Below, piece after piece: positions 10,201 through 22,737 of a DNA stretch of 64,000 nucleotides. The translations under genes and the position numbers were made by a program. Below the pieces are notes generated by a model. That model was not told where the DNA came from, ran no database searches, and saw only the letters and a program-made list of their open reading frames with translations. The DNA is taken from assembly GCA_963576475.1 (NCBI GenBank), contig OY754978.1, forward strand, positions 11,214,799 to 11,278,798, in the 5' to 3' direction. This stretch comes from Molanna angustata (lineage: Eukaryota > Arthropoda > Insecta > Trichoptera > Molannidae). The number at the start of each line of letters is the position of its first letter. Within the stretch, counting starts at the first letter, position 1.

Positions 10201-13200
10201 TCCCAGGAATTTAATTTGAGATTTACCAAAGTTTCTTCTAATCTCTTAAATGTAGCTTCTAGGTGTTTTTTATCTACTTCATCATCTTTAGATGCAATTA
10301 ATATATCATTTATGTAATGTTGGCAACTGCAAACTGTGCTTCTATTTGTGCTAGCCATATTTGAGGACGATTCTTCCACAATGGTGGTAGTTTTATTGAG
10401 ATTCTCGCGACTTCCATCTCATTGTTACTGCTGTTCGCTGTCTCTTCCATGTTGTTACATGAATCTTCACATGTCTTATTTTAGTATTTTTTTATGTACT
10501 AGTAAATTAATTTTCCATTATTTGTAATTTTATGTAATCAATATTAATTATTCTATTGAATTATGCATGGAGTTTTCACTGGTCCACTAATAAAGCAATA
10601 CAACATTGTCTATTTTATATATTGTGTAGGCTGTATAACTCTCTATTAACCTATAAAATAGTAAAACAATCAATAGTTTTGACAATTTTTCGACATCTCA
10701 ATAGAGACGAAGTTGAAATATCATAGAAGAACCAGGAACTCAAGGCACCTACAGGGCTTATGTCCTGTCATCGACTGGTTTGTGTAATTATGCCTTCTTA
10801 TTGAGTTCCCTTATCAATGCGATTTTTGAAAGTTCTATATTTTATTTAGGACTTATCATTGAAAAATACTTAAACTACAAAGAATAGGTTGACTATGTTT
10901 GCAGTAAACTAAGAACTATAATAGCAATTTTCAACATAATAAGACCTAGATTAACCTTCTGCTCGGCCAGATTGCTGTATATGGCCCTCTGTGATTCAGT
11001 AATATCATATGGAATATCGTCATATGGATTGGCATATAAAACTACTCTAAATAAGATTGCAAAAATACAAAGAAGACTCCTAAAAATTATTACTAAAAAA
11101 ATTGCTAAAAAGGAAAAATAAATGCCTTTTCGACCGATCTAAAGTATTGTCTCTTCAGAGGAGAGTGGAGTAAAGCATTCTGGTTGAGCATTTTTTGATA
11201 CCTAAAGACAGACTACTAATAACACACGACAGACAAACTAGATCAGTGACCAACAAACTTTTACGTACAAACAAATTCAACAATGACTATGGACGTAGGA
11301 CCGATGATGTGTTGCTGCCCAAGGTCTGGAACCCCATGCCTGCCAGTTTGAAGCAGTGCGGATCCATCGAGGATTTCAAAAAGAAAACCAAAGAATACAT
11401 ATTCCACAAAAATCCTCGATGGTTGATCTAAGTGGTGGGCACTGGTTGTTCCGGACTATGTAGGGCTGAAAATTTAGTATCAAGATCACAGCCAAAAATC
11501 CCCTTAAGGGATTAGGCAAAATAAAACATTTAAATTGTATTTTTATTAACAAATAAAAAAAAAAAAATTAAAATTTGTTACTTGTTTTAATTATTCTTCG
11601 TGAACTTACCATATATACATATGTATCACCAAAGAAAAGCACAAAAACTTTTTCCTTTGAAAACAAATTTCCTTTGATGATACTTATAATTTTGGTTAAT
11701 CTTTAACGTGGTAAAATGTTTTTTTTTCGTCAATATGGATGAAAAAAATTAAAATATTTAAGTTGTGATATCAATAAATTAGTGCTAACAAGTGTTAAGC
11801 ACTAAATATTATTGACAATTTTTCCCATTTGTAGTGCATTTATAAAAAACATATATAATTGTTTATTTTCAGTGAAAAATAAATATGGCGAAAGCGCTGT
11901 TCTTTCCGAGGATTCCAGTAGTTCGGAAGATGACGAGGAAGTTGTTTTAACGGAAGAATTTGAAAGAAATTTTTTCAAAACATTGGCGTGTTTAAAAAAA
12001 AAAGATCCTCGAATATACGACAAAAATACAAGGTTTTTTGACAAGTCCATTGAGGAAAATGGGACAGACTCAAAGACAAAAAATAAAGATAAACCGATGA
12101 CCATACGTGACTACAACAGAAAGATTATTGTAGAAAACAAAGGCGAAATAAGCGATGAAGAAGGTTATAATAATAATTTAATTTTGTATTTGAATTTTTT
12201 CTTTCATCGGATAATTTTATTTATTTCATTTTATGAAACACACTTGACGGATCATAGGTAAAGATGTTTGTGTTTGGTGTCGACTTCAAAAAGTGATTTG
12301 ATGTACATAAATATTTTGTGACCTATGTGTTAGTCATTTATTTTGAAATCGTTATATCGATATAACCATAATTTGATAAATATTCAAATACTGCCTGTCT
12401 CACTAACTAATTGCATACCCCCTAAGAAACTCACCCTCCTACTTCAAACTATTTACTGGCCATTGGATTATATTATTTATTTTGAATTGTCACCTCTGAG
12501 GATGATGGTGTAAGCGCTCAGGCTCATAACTCATTGTAATGCGGATTAAAACTGTGTCTCAATAATAATAATAATTGTAATGATTTCATTATGAACTTCC
12601 ACTAACAACAACATTAACATGCTTAACTAAATTAGACAATTATTTTGTGACATTAACATGCTTAACTAAATTAGACAATTATTTTGTAACATTAACATTC
12701 TTAACTAAATTATACAATTATTTTGTTACATTAACATGCTTAACTATGTAAATTAGACAATTATTTTGTGCTTTGTAGTGCTTTCTAGATTGTTTGATTT
12801 TAATTGTTGCATTGAATTTTTTAGAGTCTGATTTTTAAAAGAAAATATTTATTTATTTGCAACATCTTGTACACATAATTGGTTCACTGGTGGACATATT
12901 GCCAAACAGCAATTTCTTCCAACCAACCAGAGTTTATGTTAAATATACAATACAATGTGTACTATACATATGATACAAGATCATTCCAAGGGCGCTGATA
13001 GTTCAGTTTTGTAGTGCTCTATGAAAACAAAGCTGTTTTCAGTCCTTTAGTGAAATTGCTCTTGCTTTGAGCACTGCGGACATCTGCAGGCAGTGCATTC
13101 CACTTAATAGGACTGCTCACACCGAAGCATCGGTCATAGTAAGCTGATTTGTTAACTCTGTCCAACTCTTTTAGAGAGTTGTTACTCTGTAATCCATATG

Positions 13201-16200
13201 ACTTGATTGTGAGATGCCTCCCTGAGAGCTCTTTTCTCTAACAAAAATCTTGAATGTATAGTGGTGCTAGGTTGTTTAAGGCATTAACACCATCAAACAA
13301 ATTTTGCAATCAACTCGGTCTGGACACTTAAACCATATTTATTTATTTATTTGATAAAGAAAAAAGATGATACATAATGCAATATAATACAGTTACAATA
13401 TTTATTAACATTACACCCCAATAAGAGTTAACACTCGAGTTTTGGAGGGGATTCTACAAATCAAGTACCATATCATCACATAAAAATCCATATCTATAAA
13501 TATTTATACATAACTTATAACAGTAAAATTACTCAAACCCTAAGAAATCATACAGCAATCTTATAAAGTTTGAGAAAAAAGTAAAAAAGAGACAATGCAA
13601 TGTGTAATAGTTGATATTATTTTTAGTTTTTAAATTTGAAATGTAACATTTTTAAAATTATTTATTTTTCTTTGTATAGTATTGATACACATGATGAATA
13701 CATTGGTCCAAATATTTTTCTTTCATAATTATTCTTAAGCTCATAAAGTTATTCCATAATCAATACGATTTAAGCCTGCGGCTAAAATAGTTTATAAATT
13801 TTTATTATTAAATGTTATCAGACAGGCAGCTATGCTGATATGTCTGATCTCACAACAGTATTCACTTGTTCAGTTCAGTCTGTCAAGTCTATTTTTGAAC
13901 ACATTAACACTTTGTGCAACAAGTTCCGGTGGCAAACCGTTCCACGTATCCACAACTCTATTGGACAAGAAATGCTTCCAGGGATTCTGCCTGAAACTGT
14001 ATTTGTCTACATTCAAACTATGTCCTCTTAAATTAGTATTTTGGTTGACACAGAACATCAGCTTCAACTCAGGGCAGTCATAGTATTCGTTTACTATTTT
14101 GAAGGTTTCTATGAGATCCCCTCTCTTTTTCCTTATAATGTCATACTAACCCATTTTATTATTAATTTTATTGCTACATTTTTGTATAGAAAATGAAAGA
14201 CCCGCATCACCAACGTATGTACAGGAGCAAAAACAAATTAAAAAGATGTTTTCTTCTATTGTCAATGAGGATGATGATACAGAGGGAATCGGTGGACTTT
14301 TCAGTAAAAAAAAGAAAACTAAAGAAGAAGAGGTAAGATTCCTTTTTTGTAGTTTTAATAACATTCAAAAATCAAAACACCAATTGTGATTTTTCAAAAA
14401 ATGGCTGTTGAAGATTTCCAAGAAAATTCATTATTCACTATTATGGTCATGTTGTATATCAAATGAAAACCTGTAATACGAAGAATAAAAATGTGAAATT
14501 TTCAGCCTTCTATATCTAATAGTTTACAAACCAAAGCCATTTAAAGACCTCAAGACGATGCTGAATTTGTGCTATTTAGTATTTTTGAAAATTAATAACT
14601 AAAAAACTAGAGGTCCATAAATCTGTAATTATTATTTTTTTTAGTTTCAATAATAGGAAGAACAAAAAATTATAAATATCTGAGATGATGATGTCCAAAA
14701 TTATTTACTTTTTTGTTGATTTCATATGGACTGACCCCTTAATTTTTTTCAGCTTTCTTATCAGTTTCAATCCCAGGATTGGTCTGTAACAGATATGGCT
14801 GACTCTTTTCTACTCCACTCCGCTCTCCTCTGTCAGTCTCTTCATCTCCACGTAGCTATTACAGTACATGTCGTCGATCACCTGGTCCATGTATCTCTTT
14901 CTTGGTCGGCCTCTATATTTGCTGCCCTCTACCATTCCCTTTGAATCACTGATTTATCTATAGAAAAAACTAAAGAAGGAATATTTATCCTTGAACACCT
15001 GATCCCGATTTCCTCTCCTGTCCTTACCATATCCTTTTTATTGCTATGAATTATAATTTTTTTTTTGTTTAACAGTATTTAAGTGTTATACCTACGTATT
15101 TTATTTGATTTCTTTTACTCTTTTTTATTTGCTGTTGTACATACACAATGTTGTCATACTTTGTAATCTGGTTGGTTGGAAGAAATTGCCTAATGGCAAT
15201 AAGCCCGCCAGTGTACAATTATATTTGTTTATATTATGTACAAGAAGATGTATAAATAAATAAATAAAATATATGATTTAAATTAAAATATTTTTTTCAG
15301 GAAGAGGAAGAGAAAAGCTATCATGAATGGTTAGCGGGGCAAGTAGATCACTTGAAGAATAATTCTGAAGAAAAAGATTTAGAACCACTAAAAGAGTATT
15401 GGTCCAATCCTTCGTTGGATGAAAATGAAGCCTTTTTGAGAGATTATTTTCTAAAACAAAGGTATCTATTATGTTTGAAAATAATTGTATCAATATTAGT
15501 TTGATCATCCTATTATATTCAGTAATTATAAGATATAAATTTATTTAGTATATAAAGTTGGAAAAATGTTTTATATTTTTTTATCAATACGTCACTCATT
15601 TTTGTGTCTTTGTTAAAAAAATTTCATCCATATATTATATTATAAACTAGTGCAATATTTACATTGATCACTTTTTTCATATGTTATGTTTTAATCTTTA
15701 AACAAACCATTTGGTATTCAAATTTCTGTATTTATTTCCTGAAAATTTTCATAACCTTGTAGAACAAACTGCAAAAAACACATTTCATAATACATATTTT
15801 TTATTGATTGATTGAATCACTGATTTATCTGATACAATATTTATTTATTGCCTTGAATGAAAATTAAATTTAATTCACACGTAGGCAACACAGTACATAC
15901 ATTTTTTTTTAAATTATGAATATTGTGATAATTATGATATTTATTCTCAGTTTTGTAATTCTCTAGTTTCAAAGAAGATTCCAACAAGTCAAAAATCCCA
16001 AGTTACGAGGAAATTGTGAATGATTCTGAAGAAAATTTGTCGGAAGATGAAAAGACTCTCGGACAGCAAACTGAATTTGAACACAAATTTAATTTTAGAT
16101 TTGAAGAACCAGACCAAGAATTTGTAAGTTTATATTTATTTATTCTGTTCTATTGTGATTGTATATTGTCTATGGTATTGCAGAAATTTAGCTCCCAAAC

Positions 16201-19200
16201 TAGTCACAAATTTTAATTAGATTTAACTTATTGATCGTCAGTTCTTGATGGAATTATGATAAATTTCTTAAAATTTTTAATAAATAAAAATAAAAAACGT
16301 GTTTAAAATCAATTCCACTATTTATTAAGTCTACAACCTACAACCGGTTTCGTGCTAAGCACATTTTCAAGTAGTCAAATTTTAAGATAAATAAAATCTA
16401 GTCGTTGAAACAAAGCAATTATACCAGTTTACAGTAAGGCCACCATACGAATACATCATTTAAACCCTCCGCTTCACCTCTACTTACTTCCTTATGTCTC
16501 ACCATAAAAAAATCATTTATCGGAGGTTGTCAACCATTTAATTTTTCCCATTTTATTGTTATCTTAAAGAATAGGTAGATAAAATTAAAAAAAAAACACA
16601 TCAGACTATTGAGGTGGTAATTGAGGTTTTGTGTGTCAATATTAGGATAGCATTTTTTTTATCATAATTGATAATGTTAAACAAGTCTGAGTTTATTATG
16701 AAATTATTTTCTATAACATTTTCAATATGTCCTTCATACTTCCAATCCTAACTAAATAAACATTAATTCAGTTTTATTTTCACGGAAGTAACTTTGTGGC
16801 GTCATTATAATTTTTATTTTATAATATTTATTTATTTAATACAATACACGGCATAAGCCATTTACATGTTACATAGAATTACAATTTTTTTAAATTAACA
16901 ACATTATAATATAAAAAAAATAAATAAAAAAAAAAACAGAATATAAATTGATATAAATAATAACTTAGTATACACCACTTATGAGGTGTATACTAATACA
17001 CTTATGAGGTGTATACCTCATAAGTGGTGTGTACTAAGTTATTATTTATATTATAAAATAAAAAAAATAAACATTAATTACTTGTGGATATTTTACGTAG
17101 TAGAATTCCATTTTAAATTATATTAAAATTAAAACAATATGTTTTAGATTCTACGTATATTTTTTAATTCATTGATAGCTGTTTCGCCTTGTTAGGGCAT
17201 CTTCAAGACTATGACGGCGTGGAGTTTCTGTTGGGTTATATCGGTAGAGGGTTGAGCTTACAGTTTTTTTGCTTGGTCAGTATCTGCAAACAGAGTATTA
17301 AACAGTGGTAGTGGGTGGAGACTACAGTTAAACTTAACAATTGACTGACCAATCCCTAAATATGTTTGTATACAGGTAGTTATATTAGTTTATTGATATA
17401 GTTTAACTATATTCACAGCCAAATTTGCTAACAGCAATTGTTTACATTCAAGTCCACAGATGTGATAAAATAAATTAAATTAAAATTAATATTTACATTA
17501 GTATAAAATCTTTTATTAGTATTTATCACTATGTGAATGGTTCTATACACTATCTGGTTTATTTATGATCCTGTATTTAATTTCTTTATAAACATGTTAT
17601 TTTTGTTTACAGATAAAACGTTATCCACGGACACTGGAACATTCATTGAGAAAGAAAGATGATAAGAGGGCCAGAAAAAGGGCAGAAGTAAGGGAACGAA
17701 AGGTTGAAGAGAAAAGACGTAAAAAGGAAGAGATAGCTCAACTGAAATCTCTTAAACTGAAAGAAATTCAAGAGAAAATTGAAAAATTAAAAGAAATTAC
17801 TGGCAACGATCAGTTGGCTTTTAAAGTATGTTAAACCTTATTTTTAAAGAGAATATTGCAACTGATCCACATTCACATATATTTTTTTTCTTCTAAAATC
17901 CCATCAACTTTTACATGAGAAACTTATGTGTTGTATATTTTTGATTTTAAAATTTATATAGTGCCATAAATTTTAGTATTCTTACTGTGATTACTTTATA
18001 TATGAAATAAGTATTTCTGCTTTTATTTTTAGGATGAAGATATTGAAGGTGATTTTGATCCTGATGCTCACGATCGAAGGATGCAAGAGTTGTTCAATGA
18101 GGAGTATTATGGAGAGGAAGTAGATGTAAAGAAACCCACATTCCCAGATATAGATCAAGAATTAGAAATAGGTATGTGCATTATGCTATTTTTAATTACT
18201 TTATTGAAAACAATCAATTATACATAAAAGACACAAACTCTTTATGTTAAATTGTAACACAGATTGTCGGTGTATGTTAGAGACATTCTAAACAGCTAAA
18301 TTAATATTTAATATAATATTTGTATTGCTCTATTATATCACAACAGAGATGAAGTAGGAATATAATTAGCATCTTCAATGTTTAAAACCTGTCATCGGCT
18401 GTATCAATTGACCATGTGTACTATTTGAATGTCATATTAACAAAATGGATACAAATAATTGACAAATAAATTAATTTTCAGAAAATTGGGACCAGTGGAA
18501 CAGTCAAGAAGATGTCGAAAATACAAATACTGAAAGAAATACAGAGTTGCACTGTGAAGATGAGAATTTCAATGTAGGTTTATGGTGTTACTATTCATTT
18601 CAAATCATTTTTCTCAAGGATTTTTTAATATCTCAATAGAGACGAAGTTGGAATATTATAGGAGAACCGGGAATTTTAGAAAATATTTTTTTTATTGGGA
18701 ATTATTTTTTGCTGCGTGGCAATCTTTTTGTTTTATGAATTCTTATTATTTTTCAATATTTGTAAAATTTTACAATTTAGATTTTTAATCAAATGTAATG
18801 CGGACAGTTACTACTATTTTCCTTCTAAGGCCCAATTTCTGAATCTGACCCACTGTCTCAAAAGTTCGCCCCTCCCTTATCTAAACTGTATTAAAAAAAA
18901 AATGAAAATGTATACTTTTTAGTATAGTATTTAATAGTGTTGGGTTAGTATGAAATTACAGTAGCTTCTTTTTTATCAATATTATTTTTTTGTTGCACTT
19001 TAGATGGACTGTGATTTTGATCCCTCTGCTAAAACTAAAAAATCTTTGGTGGAAGAATTAAAAGATACTTCAGATGGAAGGCGTAAAAGAAGAAAAAGAA
19101 AAAATAAACTGGCTGAAGCTCTCGCTCGTAGTAAACCTGTGTTTGATCCACAGACTATGGATAAAACTTTTGCAGAATATTTAGATGAATATTACAAATT

Positions 19201-20986
19201 AGACTGTGAGGATGTTATAGGAGATATGCCTTGTAGATTCAAGTATAGAGAGGTTCCACCTCTTGATTTTGGACTCACAACTGAAGAAGTAAGTAATGTG
19301 CTTGTTTTAAAATCCCAGCTTTTGACCAGAATAAAGTAAAACAAAATGATGAACAATATTTTAGTTATTAATATATATACATATTTTAAATATTCCACAA
19401 AGTCATTCTATGGTTGATGTGTAATAATTTATGTACATTTACTGGCAAAAATAGACATGTTGTATAGATACTGAAGTCAAACGGTCATATTGTCGTAATG
19501 AAAATTCTTTGATTTCCAACACTCGACATTGTAAACGTTCAGACACGGTTATTGGTCAGTTTTTATTTCTCAGTTTTCACTGAAATGGATAAAAAAATTT
19601 AAACATAATTTGGCCTAAAAAAATATAATTAATTAGTGATAAATAACACAATTCAAAATTTCATTTCATTTTGTGGATAATCAACAAATCAAAGTTTTTG
19701 TAAATATATTTAAACAAAAAATATTTATATCCATCCATAAAGTAAACTAAAATAATATAATTTCTTAGTTTTTTTTTTCATTTTCTTTTTATATTTGTTT
19801 GTATAATACAAAATATGTTTTTTTTTTTTTATGAAATGTACCACATTCAGACACAATTGCAGCCACATATGAGAATGTTCTTTCTGTACTGCTTACACAA
19901 ATTTCTGCTGTGATAGATCAGTCTAATATCAAGGAATATAATATTTTTAATTTGGTTTTTAGATATTGTTGGCAGATGACCAAGAACTAAACAGATGGTA
20001 TCCATTGAAAAAAACTTTGCAACACAGACCAGATCATTTTCAAATAAACGATCAGAAGATTCTCCAAGCCAAAGCAAGAAATCTAGAGCTTAAGAGGAAA
20101 ATTTTACCAAGCCTTTTCAAGGATCCTAATGAGTAACATATTATTTTATATGTATTTGATTCAGTTTTTTCCTTTTAATGCTTTTTTTGGGCTGTTTGCA
20201 AATCTCGTTTATAAAAAGACAATTTTATGTACTATTCAATTCATAATTTATTTATATTTCAGAGAAAATGAAGGTGTTGCAAATGAAGAAACACAGCCTG
20301 GCACTTCTAAAAGGAAAAGAAATAAGAAAAAGAAGAAGAATAAAAATGCGCAAGATAATTTGAAATCAGAATTAGAGAAAAGTAATGATTCAAAGAAGGA
20401 TGTATCACAAAAAGTACAACAAAATCGTGACAATGGAGTTATTCAGGATGGAATGACAGAAAACAAGAAAAAAAAGAAAGATAAGAAAAAGAACAAAGAA
20501 GCAATTTCAAATGGTTCAGAAATTGACAAATTGTCGGCTGTAGACAATGAACCTGACATGAAAGTCGATAGACGTGTCGATGGGCAAGATGAAAATAAGT
20601 CCAAAAAGAAACAAAAGAAAAATGATTCAGCAAATGTCAATAATTCTATAGATGATTCATTTAATAGTGAAAATAAGCATGTATCAAATAATAGAAAAAG
20701 GGTAAGACAAGACAATGAAAAACATGTAGATGAAGTACCGCTACAAAAGAAAAAGAAGAACTCTTGCGAAAATATTATGGAAAATAGTAAACATTCAAGT
20801 GATCGAACGAATTTTAAAAAGCACTTTGATAAGAATAAACATAAGAAATCGCACAAAAATGAAGATAACTCTCACAATAAGAATAAGAAAGTTGATCCTA
20901 TATCCACCATTAGCGACGAAAGATTCAAAGCTTACGGATTGAATCCAAAAAAATACAAAAATTTCATGAAATTCAAAGAATACTAA
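7244..20986 (+). CDS. KRI1: KRI1 homologue, nucleolar ribosome biogenesis factor
   Basis: Kri1 family, known in yeast as a nucleolar protein needed for 40S subunit assembly. Coding exons: 7244-7355, 11873-12163, 14190-14332, 15301-15461, 15967-16123, 17613-17825, 18033-18171, 18482-18573, 19004-19288, 19963-20132, 20263-20986. All introns are GT-AG and phases join without a stop, giving 828 aa. Visible features: acidic Ser/Glu-rich N-terminus, a basic coiled segment in exon 6 ([18 protein letters not shown]), acidic [10 protein letters not shown] and FDPSAKTKK motifs, and a conserved C-terminal core in exons 9-10 ([20 protein letters not shown]). The last exon is a long Lys/Asn-rich tail of about 240 aa, which makes the protein longer than typical Kri1. 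A candidate AATAAA is at 21311-21316. Introns 1-5 hold retroelement debris. Start chosen as the first ATG in frame. Confidence 0.9.
8112..9238 (+). pseudogene. LINE reverse transcriptase fragment (Jockey-like) with 3' UTR
   Basis: Open frame 8112-8999 (295 aa) covers the RT core and thumb: [12 protein letters not shown], then FADDMKIY with the catalytic Asp pair, [13 protein letters not shown], and the C-terminal [23 protein letters not shown] region. The N-terminal endonuclease and RT palm start are missing, so it is 5'-truncated. A 3' UTR follows and ends in an AATAAA-type repeat at about 9218-9238. It lies in KRI1 intron 1 on the same strand. Family assignment to the Jockey group is from motif style. 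Confidence 0.8.
9240..10380 (-). pseudogene. Ty3/Gypsy pol remnant (RT end, RNase H, integrase tail)
   Basis: Three minus-strand frames in pol order: 10379-9892 carries the end of RT ([10 protein letters not shown], where the usual YxDD reads YIND, then [16 protein letters not shown]); 9822-about 9560 carries RNase H ([27 protein letters not shown]); about 9500-9240 carries a tail typical of the integrase C-end ([14 protein letters not shown]). Frameshifts and a deletion of most of the integrase separate them. An old inactive copy in KRI1 intron 1. Confidence 0.8.
10668..10860 (+). repeat. Family Z repeat, diverged copy
   Basis: Contains ATCTCAATAGAGACGAAGTT, AGGCACCTACAGGGCTTA and CCTGTCATCGACTGGTTT, matching the copies at 38783-38930 and 40452-41490. 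Non-coding. Confidence 0.6.
10870..11560 (+). pseudogene. LINE RT C-terminal fragment, different family
   Basis: Frames across 10880-11100 translate to a thumb-like segment ([33 protein letters not shown]), then 11195-11431 gives [20 protein letters not shown] and [10 protein letters not shown], the usual end of LINE ORF2. A stop and a frame change separate the two. Ends near an A-rich tract at 11550-11570. Relic in KRI1 intron 1. Confidence 0.65.
12611..12775 (+). repeat. 39-bp tandem repeat, four units
   Basis: ACATTAACATGCTTAACTAA begins at 12611, 12650, 12689 and 12728, each followed by ATTAGACAATTATTTTGT. Period 39 bp; the last unit has a short insertion. In KRI1 intron 2. Confidence 0.9.
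12830..13320 (-). pseudogene. LINE 3' end, degraded ORF2 end plus 3' UTR
   Basis: Reverse strand shows a broken C-terminal LINE frame (about 13320-13000), then a 3' UTR with GGTTGGAAGAAATTGC and GGCAATATGTCCACCAGTG, ending in AAATAAATAAATA. The same tail occurs at 15165-15275, 28755-28870 and 58015-58100. In KRI1 intron 2. Confidence 0.55.
13865..14135 (-). pseudogene. LINE RT C-terminal fragment (CR1/L2-like)
   Basis: Minus strand encodes [17 protein letters not shown] (about 14130-14070) and then [18 protein letters not shown] and FKNRLDRL, the usual ORF2 end of CR1/L2-like LINEs. Only about 80 aa remain. In KRI1 intron 2. Confidence 0.7.
14755..14950. repeat. Probable LINE-derived fragment in KRI1 intron 3
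   Basis: Contains CTCCTCTGTCAGTCTCTTCA and CTTTCTTGGTCGGCCTC, a style common in arthropod LINE reverse-transcriptase genes read from the opposite strand; a similar block is at 39330-39425. No intact frame. The assignment rests on pattern memory only. Confidence 0.35.
15165..15275 (+). mobile_element. LINE 3' UTR tail
   Basis: GGTTGGAAGAAATTGCC, a short hairpin (GCCTAATGGCAATAAG), CCGCCAGTGTACAA, then a (AAAT)n tail. Same family as the 28755-28870 tail. 5'-truncated to the UTR only. In KRI1 intron 3. Confidence 0.6.
16290..16640. other. Intronic sequence with a foldback-like motif
   Basis: Contains CCGGTTTCGTGCTAAGCAC followed by ATTTTCAAGTAGTC, a small stem-loop motif also met at 17165-17215 and in both arms of the 47579-48806 element. 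No coding content seen. Part of KRI1 intron 5. Confidence 0.35.
16952..17053. repeat. About 100-bp palindrome
   Basis: The left arm has AATAACTTAGTATACACCAC and TTATGAGGTGTATAC; the right arm is its near-perfect complement ending ACTAAGTTATTATTTATA, with a short partial repeat in the loop. Would form a long hairpin in RNA or DNA. In KRI1 intron 5. Confidence 0.85.
18622..18690 (+). repeat. Family Z repeat fragment in KRI1 intron 8
   Basis: TCTCAATAGAGACGAAGTTG and GGAGAACCGGGAA match the family Z copies in CPSF3 introns. Only about 70 bp are retained, just downstream of exon 8. Confidence 0.65.
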
Positions 20987-21450
20987 ATATTATTTTTAAC
21001 ATAAAATTATTATATTTTTTTTATCATAAAATATACTTCTGAAAAATGTATTTCTTATGTATACATATTATAGGTACATAATATTGTTTTTATATGGTAA
21101 TAATTATTACGATCGTAAGTCCCCAGACTTGTATTTCACGTTACTTGAGTTTGATTCCTTGTGGAGAAAAAAAAAAATATTTTTATATATTTTTATTTTC
21201 TTTAAAGAAGTTGACAGTTTATTGAAAGATATTTCTAGGTAGGTACTGTGATGTATTTATTGTTGTAAAAATAATTTACCTTTATAATTCTGTAAACATC
21301 ATCTTATCACAATAAAATTTTTGTCAGTTTTTTTTTTGTATAATTTATGTACCTTTATTAGATAATTACTATCATTATTTTTATTTATTTAATATAGTTG
21401 TTATGCCCGAAAAAAAGGATGCTTAAAAAAATGGTTTTAATTTTTTTTCC
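20987..21450. other. KRI1 3' flank, AT-rich
   Basis: Contains the candidate KRI1 polyadenylation signal AATAAA at 21311-21316. Nothing else recognisable. Confidence 0.5.
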
Positions 21451-22080
21451 ACAGCAACATTCCTGGAAAGCTACTAGCGCTGTTTGCGTGCAAGAGACTT
21501 GCAGATGACGCACTCTCTCTCGCTATTCCACGCTTAAGGCGGCTTTCAACTCTGGTGGGAGACGGACGGTTTGTTGTGACGCTGTCATCGGTCAACGTGT
21601 GCTCCCGATGGCGGCCATATTTTCGAGGACTCAGGAGGTCTGGGTGACACCACAAGCGTGGGCGCTGCCGGTGCTACGGAGCCAAGATGAGGGTATCAAC
21701 AGGCCAGAGGCGTCGAGGCAGGACGCAGTGTTGGGCTACCGCAGCAGGGATCACGAGGGGCTTTCCGTGTCGTCTGGGGCGTATGTTCGCCTTCGGTGAG
21801 GCTCCCAGCTGGCCTACCACCTTTGTCGCTGAGGTGAGAGATGCGCCGTCATAGCGTTGGCATGTGGCACGGAGTCAGCCATGGGTGACTGTCTGGAAGA
21901 GGAAAACATGACGCGTACGACAAGGACCTGCCAGCCTGACGCAGAGGCTGGACTTAAAGCCACTACGTGGAAGACAGTGACATGCCTGGAGAAAGGATGT
22001 CCCTGTACCTTGGGGCTGCACCTTCTGGTCGGAGTCTCTTCATGCTCGGTTGTGTTTCGTGAGATTATTATATGCCACGT
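21450..22080. other. GC- and CpG-rich block of unknown nature
   Basis: Sharply GC-richer than both sides and rich in CG dinucleotides. On + it is preceded by a T-rich tract ending CCACAG, which resembles a 3' splice site, and followed by AATAAATGCGCC at about 22140. Frames of 66-100 aa on both strands match no family I recognise. Could be an LTR or other element, a non-coding exon, or a CpG island upstream of BRK1. Confidence 0.4.
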
Positions 22081-22737
22081 GTTTCTTTGTTTCTGTTTTT
22101 TTTGTTTATTTGCCATGGACTAACAATAATGATATTCTGAATAAATGCGCCATACTGAAAGAATTTCAATGTGTCACAATCATTTGTCTCCTTTTCTTCT
22201 TCACATTGGCATTGATGTTTCCTCGTGGTCAGAGACAGAGGACTTATCACACTATAAAATTGCGAACACTCTTAAATCCCAATAACTTGAATTTTTAGAA
22301 ATATGAAGAGAGGTTTTACTCTAATACTGCATACAGCAGGCCATAAACCAGTTCCTTGTTTTATTCATAATGACGAAAGATGTCGAGATAAAATGAAGCT
22401 GTGTGAGACGGTACATCTACAATGTAGGTGGCATTATTATTACAATAACTTATTTCGGACGTACAGATGCACATGAGTAAATGAAATTCAGTTTTATTTC
22501 TATAACTGCTTGTAATGAATTATTGATATTGGCCAATATACTTACATATTGCTATGCATAAAGAAAAAGAAAGTATGTAAATAATTATTTATGGTATATA
22601 TGCCATAGATAATTATTGTTTATCGAAACGTCACATTTGTCAAAATTAAGGATTGTCAATATCAATTGAATAAATATTTTAATGAATTATTTTTGAATCG
22701 CTTCTTTGTGAAATCAAAATTAAATATATAAGACCAA

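Noticed and set aside
12480..12560. Hammerhead-like CTGAGGATGATGG near KRI1 exon 2
   Set aside because: Lacks a paired stem II and the GAAA box at the right place.
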